From Nitrosomonadales bacterium (lineage in GTDB: Bacteria; Pseudomonadota; Gammaproteobacteria; Burkholderiales; Gallionellaceae): a DNA stretch of 64,000 nucleotides. The DNA lies in NCBI GenBank assembly GCA_016716325.1, contig JADJWO010000001.1, forward strand, positions 1,364,001-1,428,000. The letters are read 5' to 3'. The translations under genes were made by a program, and so were the position numbers. Positions 58,819 through 64,000 of the stretch are shown piece by piece; within the stretch, counting starts at the first letter, position 1, and every line of letters starts with the position of its first letter. A model generated the notes under the pieces. The model had not been told where the DNA came from and did not search any database. It worked only from the letters and a program-made list of their open reading frames with translations.

Positions 58819-58917
58819 CCCTCTCCCTTGCAGGGAGAGGGTTGGGGTGAGGGTAGAAATGTTGGCATTCAACTGTTCTACCCCCATCCTGGCCTTCCCC
58901 CTGCAAGGGGGAAGGAA
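58819..58917. repeat. Repeat pair between isp2 and hynL
   Basis: CCCTCTCCCTTGCAGGGAGA and CTTCCCCCTGCAAGGGGGAA with GGGTAGAAAT/GTTCTACCCC between them. It is the non-coding counterpart of the insertion in hypF (54111-54211). Confidence 0.85.
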
Positions 58918-58936
58918 CAGAGAAGATGAGAACGCA

Positions 58937-60214
58937 TCAATCCGCATTTGACTTCTCCTCAGGGGCCAGATGCTCGGCGACGAGTTCGGTCAGTCCGATG
59001 ACCTCGACATCCATGCGGTTGTGTTCCAGCCCGTCCAGCAGCATGGTGCGGCAATTGGAGCAGGAGGTGACCATGGTCTTCACGTTCACCGCATCGAGCT
59101 GCGCCTTCTTGCGGCTGAACACCTGCAGGCGCAGCGGTTCGGCGCGCGGGTTCGCGGCCACACCGCCCCCCCCGCCGCAGCACCAGTTCTGCACGCCCGC
59201 CTCCGGCATCTCGACGAAGTTGGGCGCGACCTGCTTCAGCAGATTGCGCGGCTGTTCGATCACGCCACCGCGCCGCACCATCTGGCACGGGTCGTGGAAG
59301 GTCATGCGCGTCTCGTCCACGCTGTCCGTGCGCAAGCGTCCTTCGCTGCGCAACTGGTCGAGCAGCTCGATGATGTGGATGACCTCGAACGGATAGGCGC
59401 GACCGATCAGGTTGGGACCTTCCCAGCGCAATGCGGTATAGGCATGGCCACATTCCGGGCTGATGACGTATTTCACCCTGAGCCGTTCGGCGGCGCGCAC
59501 GATGCGCCCGACCAGCTCGGCCGCGAGGTCGGAAGAGCCGATCTGGATGCCGCTGTTGGTGCCCTCGAAACCGTCCGAGGCGAAGGTCCACGACACCCCG
59601 GCCTGATGGAAGATGCGCGTCACCGCGGTCACGATCTCGCTGTAATCGGCGACCTCGGCGGAAGAGAGCACCAGCATGTAGTCCGCGCCCTCCTTGTCCA
59701 GCGGCACCGTCAGGCCGGTCTCCTTTTCGGTGTGCCGGATGTGCGCCATCAGCGTGTTCAGGGTCACGCCCATCGGGCTGCCGAGCTCGACGGCGCGCTG
59801 CGTCGCGCCCTTCAATCCTTCCGGCGCATGGCCGGACGCCACCATGCCCTCGCGCATCTTGCGCACCATGTAGACGATGTCGTTGCCGACCGGACAGACC
59901 AGCGAACAGCGACCGCACAGCGTGCAGCTGTCGTACACCAGCGGCTCCCACTCGGCCAGCTCTTCGTCGGTGACGGGCTTGGACAGGCCGACCTGCTTCA
60001 TCAGCTTGCCCCAGAAGGTGTATTCCTGCTGCCACAGGCGGCGCATCGGCTCCAGCTTGTGGATCGGCGTGTACTTCGGGTCGTTGGTCTCGGTGTAGAA
60101 CAGGCAGGCATCGGCGCACAGCCCGCAATGCACGCAGGAGGTGAAGAAGCTGGCGATCGGTGCGTCGATCTGCCCGATCAGGGTGTCGATGCCGCGCTGG
60201 AGTGATGTGCTCAT
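58937..60214 (-). CDS. isp2: Isp2, HdrD-like iron-sulfur protein of hydrogenase
   Basis: A protein of 425 residues from MSTSLQRGIDTL. It has two [4Fe-4S] motifs, CVHCGLCADACLFY (about 27-40) and CTLCGRCSLVCPVG (about 95-108), and two CCG-type domains (PECGHAYTAL, NWCCGGGGGVA, then a late SCSNCRTML). It resembles heterodisulfide reductase HdrD and DsrK. In HynSL hydrogenases, Isp1 and Isp2 link the enzyme to the membrane electron pool and to sulfur metabolism. Confidence 0.93.
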   Translation of the reverse strand: MSTSLQRGIDTLIGQIDAPIASFFTSCVHCGLCADACLFYTETNDPKYTPIHKLEPMRRLWQQEYTFWGKLMKQVGLSKPVTDEELAEWEPLVYDSCTLCGRCSLVCPVGNDIVYMVRKMREGMVASGHAPEGLKGATQRAVELGSPMGVTLNTLMAHIRHTEKETGLTVPLDKEGADYMLVLSSAEVADYSEIVTAVTRIFHQAGVSWTFASDGFEGTNSGIQIGSSDLAAELVGRIVRAAERLRVKYVISPECGHAYTALRWEGPNLIGRAYPFEVIHIIELLDQLRSEGRLRTDSVDETRMTFHDPCQMVRRGGVIEQPRNLLKQVAPNFVEMPEAGVQNWCCGGGGGVAANPRAEPLRLQVFSRKKAQLDAVNVKTMVTSCSNCRTMLLDGLEHNRMDVEVIGLTELVAEHLAPEEKSNAD

Positions 60215-60245
60215 CTCGTTCCTCCCTTTCTCATCGAAAAAGCAA

Positions 60246-60380
60246 TCGTCCACGAAATACACAAAAAAACACGAACAAGTTCAAATGCATGTCCCTGTGA
60301 ATCTTGTCATCCGATGGGTGGGTAGCCTATTTCGTTTAACTCCATACTTCAGGTTCGTGATTTTCGTGTCTTTCGTGGAT
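60246..60380. repeat. Intra-operon inverted repeat (CACGAAA family), isp1-isp2 gap
   Basis: The left arm CGTCCACGAAATACACAAAA and right arm TTTTCGTGTCTTTCGTGGAT are inverted copies about 135 bases apart, filling the gap between isp1 and isp2. Same family as 18747, 36621 and 62168. Confidence 0.78.
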
Positions 60381-60395
60381 GAAAGAGATTTTTGT

Positions 60396-61052
60396 TCATA
60401 TATTGATGCCCTTGAACCCGTTCACCGCGCCGTTGTACCAGCGCGCGATGAAGGTCGAGAACATGTGGGCCAGCTTGGTGAACGGCGCGATCACCAGCAG
60501 CAGTTCGACGCTGGCGATATGCAGCGTCAGCAAGGTGATGTATTCGAAGCCGATCTCGCGCAGCAGCATGAAACCGGTGAGCAGCGGCAGGAAGGAAAGC
60601 GTCCAGGTCAGGTAGTCCTGGAAGTCGGACAGCATGCGCTTCACCGGGTCGATGAAACGGTGCGCCAACAGCGCGATCATCGCGCCGATGGAAAGCACGG
60701 CGGCGATGTCGATCACGCCGCGCGGCAGCGCGGGCCAGCCCAACCCGAGTACCGCGCGGATCAAGTCGATGTGCTGGCTGAGGAAGAAGAAGGTCATCAA
60801 GAAGCCGATATGGAAGACGAGGCCGGCGACGACGGTGAAGTTGCCGCGCGCGCTCAGTTTGGTGGACACGAAAGTCCGCTTCCACATGGTGCGCAGACCG
60901 CCCGACCATTCGGAGCCGCGCGGGGCGGCCAGCGATCTTTTGCGGCCGAGCATCAGCAGGTGCAGCATGCGGTAGCTCATGCCCAGCACGAACACGGCGG
61001 CGGCTATCTGCAAGCCGGTCCCGCGTACCCAAAGCAACAGTTCCGGATCCAT
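60396..61052 (-). CDS. isp1: Isp1, cytochrome b-like membrane subunit of hydrogenase
   Basis: A protein of 218 residues with five hydrophobic segments and histidines placed for haem b (VFHIGFLMTFFFLSQHIDL, LAHRFIDPVKRML, LTLHIASVELLLVIAPF), similar to NarI and DsrM. It gives the hydrogenase a membrane quinone connection together with Isp2. It lies 13 bases after hynS. Confidence 0.92.
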   Translation of the reverse strand: MDPELLLWVRGTGLQIAAAVFVLGMSYRMLHLLMLGRKRSLAAPRGSEWSGGLRTMWKRTFVSTKLSARGNFTVVAGLVFHIGFLMTFFFLSQHIDLIRAVLGLGWPALPRGVIDIAAVLSIGAMIALLAHRFIDPVKRMLSDFQDYLTWTLSFLPLLTGFMLLREIGFEYITLLTLHIASVELLLVIAPFTKLAHMFSTFIARWYNGAVNGFKGINI

Positions 61053-61065
61053 GTTCTCGCGCTCC

Positions 61066-62151
61066 TCAGGTCAGGTCTTTGACGGTCAGCTTCTCGCGCG
61101 CCTGCTGCACCCGTTTTCGCTTGTTGCGATCCAGCGCGCTCAATGCCACGGCGGCGCCCGCACCAACGACCGCTGCGGCCTGCGCGACCGAGGCGACATC
61201 GGCAGTGGGCGATGGCAGCGGCGCATAGAAGCTGCCCGCATCCCAGAATTTCGGCTCGGAACAACCCAGGCAGCCGTGGCCGGCTTCGATCGGGAAGCCC
61301 GCCCCGCCGTTCCATTTGGTCGTCGCGCAGGCGTTGTGCGTGGTCGGCCCCTTGCAGCCGAGTTCGTACAGGCACCAGCCGTTGCGCGCGCCCTCGTCGT
61401 CGAACGTCTTGGCGAACTTGCCCTGTTCATAGAACGGGCGGCGATAACAGCGGTCGTGGATGGTCTCGCCGTAGAACGCCTTGGGCCGTCCCAGATCGTC
61501 GAGCACGGGCAGCTCGCCGAAGGTCAGGTAATGCGCCAGCACGCCGGTGATGACGGCGGGGATGGGCGGGCAGCCGGAGATGTTGACGATGGGTTTATCC
61601 CTGATGATGTCGGACACCGCGACCGCGCCGGTGGGATTCGGCTGCGCGTTGGGCAGGCCGCCGAACGCCGCGCAACTGCCGACCGCGACGATGGCCGCCG
61701 CGCCTTTCGCCGCCTCTTCCAGCAGGTCGAGGTTGGTGCGCCCGGCGATGGTGGAATAGATGCCGCCGTCCTTGAGCGGGATCGAGCCGTCCACCAGCAA
61801 CAGGTAGCTGCCGAAGAATTCGCGCATCGCATCCTCTCGCGATTTTTCCGCGCCATGACCGGAAGCGGCCTGCAGCGTATGGTGGTAGTCGAGCGAGATC
61901 ATGTCGAAGATCAGACTCTCCAGTGTCGGCGAATGTGAGCGCGTCAGCGATTCGGTGCAGCCGGTGCATTCCTGGAACGACAGCCAGATCACCGACGGCC
62001 GCTTCGCGCTGGCCAGCGCGGCGGCGATGGCGCTCACACTGCCGGGCGGCAGGGCCATCATCGTCGCCATCGCGGCGCAGAATTTCAGGAAGGCGCGGCG
62101 GCTGATGCCCTGCTGCGCGAGTCGTTCTCCCAAGGTTTCACGTTCGTTCAT
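61066..62151 (-). CDS. hynS: [NiFe]-hydrogenase small subunit (Isp type)
   Basis: A protein of 361 residues from MNERETLGERL, with a twin-arginine signal (GISRRAFLKFCAAMAT). The iron-sulfur ligands are in FQECTGCTESLTR, VGSCAAFGG, CYRRPFYEQGKF, GCKGPTTHNAC and GHGCLGCSEPKFWD. A C-terminal hydrophobic helix (VAQAAAVVGAGAAVALSA) can anchor it to the periplasmic side of the membrane. It heads hynS-isp1-isp2-hynL. Confidence 0.95.
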   Translation of the reverse strand: MNERETLGERLAQQGISRRAFLKFCAAMATMMALPPGSVSAIAAALASAKRPSVIWLSFQECTGCTESLTRSHSPTLESLIFDMISLDYHHTLQAASGHGAEKSREDAMREFFGSYLLLVDGSIPLKDGGIYSTIAGRTNLDLLEEAAKGAAAIVAVGSCAAFGGLPNAQPNPTGAVAVSDIIRDKPIVNISGCPPIPAVITGVLAHYLTFGELPVLDDLGRPKAFYGETIHDRCYRRPFYEQGKFAKTFDDEGARNGWCLYELGCKGPTTHNACATTKWNGGAGFPIEAGHGCLGCSEPKFWDAGSFYAPLPSPTADVASVAQAAAVVGAGAAVALSALDRNKRKRVQQAREKLTVKDLT

Positions 62152-62167
62152 CTTAAAACCTCTTTTC

Positions 62168-62325
62168 ATCCACGAAAAACACGAAAGTCACGAAATGGGG
62201 CCAGGCGAAAGCTCGCAAACAAGCCAGTTGGCCGCACATGTTGGTGCGACTCATCCAATCGGATGATGGATGCCGGCCGTTGTATTCGCCATGAATCTGT
62301 TCGAGCTGTTCGTGTCTTTCGTGGA
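62168..62325. repeat. Intra-operon inverted repeat (CACGAAA family), upstream of hynS
   Basis: The left arm ATCCACGAAAAACACGAAAG and right arm GTTCGTGTCTTTCGTGGAC are inverted copies about 155 bases apart. They lie between the hupH-like gene and hynS. The middle part has its own smaller hairpin (CATCCAATCGGATGATGG). Confidence 0.78.
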
Positions 62326-62343
62326 CAGCAGGGTTTTTCAGGT

Positions 62344-62745
62344 TCATGGCTGCTGCTCGTCGTTGAGTCGGGCGCGCAACCGTTCCAGCCCGGCATCGAT
62401 GTCTTCCTGCTGGCTCCGGACGATCTCCGGAACGGCAGCGACCTCCAGCGTATCGGCGACGATGTCGCCCTCGACGTTGTAATGCGTCACCCACCACACG
62501 CCGGGATAGCCGGTCTCGACGACCTCGCTCGGCCCGATCGCCTCGATGCGGATCGACACCTCGCCCTGTCCCAGCCACTGGCGCAACTGTTCGTATTCGC
62601 CGGGAGCCAGCGGCAGGCTGTTCAGGTCGATGATGCCAGTCGTCCCGTCGTGCGCCAGTCTCTCCAGATGCGCGGCGATCTCGGCCAGCAATGCGCGCAG
62701 GTTGCCGATGGAATGGTCTTCGTCGGGCCGGATGGGAATGGTCAT
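62344..62745 (-). CDS. HupH/HyaF-like hydrogenase accessory protein
   Basis: A protein of 133 residues from MTIPIRPDEDH. It matches the C-terminal domain of HupH/HyaF proteins: LPLAPGEYEQLRQWLGQGEVSI, then the conserved ETGYPGVWWVTHYN. Full HupH is about twice as long; this short form is common in such loci. It may assist small-subunit assembly. It overlaps the protease gene by four bases. Confidence 0.85.
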   Translation of the reverse strand: MTIPIRPDEDHSIGNLRALLAEIAAHLERLAHDGTTGIIDLNSLPLAPGEYEQLRQWLGQGEVSIRIEAIGPSEVVETGYPGVWWVTHYNVEGDIVADTLEVAAVPEIVRSQQEDIDAGLERLRARLNDEQQP

Positions 62746-63221
62746 GTCTGCCACGCCTCGACCAGTTGCAACGCATGGGAGCATGCGCGGGGGAGCGCGG
62801 TGGCAACGGCGGGCGACGGTGTCTCGCCCCACTCGATGTCCTGCGGCTGGATGCCGATCAGCGCGCGCCGCGACGGCAGTCGGTCGGCGAGCCGGGCGAT
62901 GGACAGCAGGTCGATCAGGCTGACCTCGTGCACGCTGCACCTGCGGTTGCCGCCGATGAACGCGTCCATCTCCTCGCCCTCGAACACCCGGGTCGCGCCG
63001 GGTTCACCGTCGAATCGCGCGGCGTCGATCACGATCAGTTGCGCGGCATCCTCGATCGCGCCGGCCAGTGTGAAGCTCAACGTGCCACCGTCCATCAGTT
63101 CGATGTCATCGCGTCCCGCCATCCGTTCGGCCAGCATCCGTACCGCATGGACACCCGCACCCTCGTCTTGCAACAGGGAATTGCCGATGCCGAGAATCAG
63201 TGTCTTGCGGCGTTCACTCAT
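62742..63221 (-). CDS. Hydrogenase maturation endopeptidase (HyaD/HupD type)
   Basis: A protein of 159 residues opening LILGIGNSLLQDEGAGVHAV, with the nickel-binding acidic residue in QDEG, and VIDAARFDGEPG with the second one. It clips the C-terminal tail of HynL after nickel insertion. It is the first gene of the leftward hydrogenase operon and is divergent from hypC. Confidence 0.93.
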   Translation of the reverse strand: MSERRKTLILGIGNSLLQDEGAGVHAVRMLAERMAGRDDIELMDGGTLSFTLAGAIEDAAQLIVIDAARFDGEPGATRVFEGEEMDAFIGGNRRCSVHEVSLIDLLSIARLADRLPSRRALIGIQPQDIEWGETPSPAVATALPRACSHALQLVEAWQT

Positions 63222-63302
63222 GATGTCAAGAATGGCGAGCAGGCGACGTGTTCAATCTAGCATTAGAATGTGAACACTTCAATCAACCTTTGGGATTATT
63301 TC

Positions 63303-63536
63303 ATGTGCCTCGGCATCCCCATGCAGATCACCAGCATCGACGGTTATAACGCCCGCTGCGAAGCACGGGGCGTGACGCGCGAAGTCAGCCTGTTCCTGTT
63401 GCAGGACGAGCCGCTGGCGGTGGGCGACTACGTCATCGTGCATGTCGGCTACGCGATCCAGAAATTGACCGAACAGGAAGCGCATTCGACCTGGGAATTG
63501 CTCGACGAACTGCTGGCCGCCGGGGCCGCATCCTGA
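63303..63536 (+). CDS. hypC: Hydrogenase maturation chaperone HypC
   Basis: A protein of 77 residues starting MCLGIPMQI, with the essential Cys2 and the HVGYAIQKL segment. It carries the iron cofactor precursor with HypD to the large subunit. Its stop overlaps the hypD start by one base (TGATG). Confidence 0.96.
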   Translation: MCLGIPMQITSIDGYNARCEARGVTREVSLFLLQDEPLAVGDYVIVHVGYAIQKLTEQEAHSTWELLDELLAAGAAS

Positions 63537-64000
63537 TGACGGGCGCGCGTGACTGGCTGGAAAGGATACGCGCGCTGCCGCTCGACCGGCGCGTACGCAT
63601 CATGAACGTGTGCGGCGGGCATGAGCGCTCGATCACGATGGCGGGCCTGCGCGGCGCGCTGCCGCAGAATGTGGAACTGATCCCCGGCCCCGGTTGCCCG
63701 GTGTGCGTGTGCCCCGAGGAGGATGTGTACCTGGCGATGCAGATGGCGTTGCGGGCGGGCGTGATCCTGGTCGCGTTCGGCGACATGCTGCGCGTGCCGG
63801 TGAACGTGCCGAAATCGGAACCCCGTTCCCTGGAACAGGCCAAGGCCGCCGGCGCCGACGTGCGCCCGATCTCCAGCCCGCAGGAAGCGGTAAGGATCGC
63901 CCGTGAGAATCCCGGACGGCAGGTGGTGTTCTTCGCGGCGGGATTCGAGACCACCACTGCGCCGGTCGCGGCGATGCTGCTCGAAGGCATACCGGACAAT
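63536..64000 (+). CDS. hypD: Hydrogenase maturation protein HypD (partial, runs off the end)
   Basis: The first 155 codons of HypD. Conserved MNVCGGHERSITMAGLR (with the iron-binding cysteine), LIPGPGCPVCVCPEEDV and FFAAGFETTTAPVA are present. HypD holds a [4Fe-4S] cluster and assembles Fe(CN)2CO with HypC and HypE. The C-terminal cysteines lie beyond the window. Confidence 0.96.
   Translation, partial: MTGARDWLERIRALPLDRRVRIMNVCGGHERSITMAGLRGALPQNVELIPGPGCPVCVCPEEDVYLAMQMALRAGVILVAFGDMLRVPVNVPKSEPRSLEQAKAAGADVRPISSPQEAVRIARENPGRQVVFFAAGFETTTAPVAAMLLEGIPDN

Overview
The window comes from a chemolithotrophic sulfur-oxidising betaproteobacterium, most likely of the Gallionellaceae/Sulfuricellaceae type (this placement is an inference from gene content and protein style; no marker gene was available). 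It is GC-rich and gene-dense. It carries a nearly complete toolkit for oxidising sulfide and thiosulfate through sulfite to sulfate, plus a [NiFe] hydrogenase locus.

Layout. (1) 1-6.1 kb: dsrA, dsrB and the first codons of dsrE (reverse dissimilatory sulfite reductase) run leftward. A divergent six-gene operon runs rightward: a small unknown protein, a Cas6/Cmx6-like protein, a cysteine-less DsrC paralogue (RspA type), a tandem TusA-TusA fusion, an unknown helical protein and a TauD-like dioxygenase. (2) 6.2-11.7 kb, leftward: a FadL porin, tusA-dsrE2, a DUF302 protein, flavocytochrome c sulfide dehydrogenase (fccAB) and soxYZ. (3) 11.9-21.9 kb, leftward: two SulP transporters, a TSUP-type exporter with a small membrane partner, and soeABC (cytoplasmic sulfite dehydrogenase). 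(4) 22.1-28.7 kb, rightward: sat, aprM-aprB-aprA, then a small protein, an FKBP isomerase and a TPR protein. (5) 28.7-36 kb: housekeeping and sulfur-related singles (HIT protein, rhodanese, phosphodiesterase), a NarX/NarL-like two-component system, a sulfide:quinone oxidoreductase-family gene and a cation antiporter. (6) 36-41.8 kb, leftward: a molybdenum cofactor set (mogA, moeA, mobA, mobB, moaE, moaD, moaC, moaA) that can supply SoeA. (7) 42-48.7 kb, accessory DNA: a GIY-YIG protein, a BrnT/BrnA toxin-antitoxin pair, and a ~5 kb integrative island with a P4-type integrase next to tRNA-Arg(CCG). (8) 48.8-52.2 kb: housekeeping genes (CoA-binding protein, tag, dapF, DUF484, xerC). (9) 52.2-64 kb: hypE, hypF, a second BrnTA pair inside a duplication of the hypF 5' end, an IS3 remnant, then hynL, isp2, isp1, hynS, hupH-like and hyaD leftward, with hypC-hypD rightward and running off the end.

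The main observation is a recurring 18-bp dyad, ATAACCC-N4-GGGTTAT. It occurs in the promoter regions of the sulfur genes: the dsrA/accessory-operon divergon, tusA-dsrE2, soxYZ, the soeA/sat divergon and the sqr-family gene. I did not see it upstream of the other genes. A soluble NarX/NreB-like kinase with a cysteine cluster and its NarL-family regulator lie directly beside the last copy. Together they suggest an undescribed sulfur-oxidation regulon.

The DNA also carries several families of small palindromic repeats. One of them has been accepted in frame inside both moeA and hypF.
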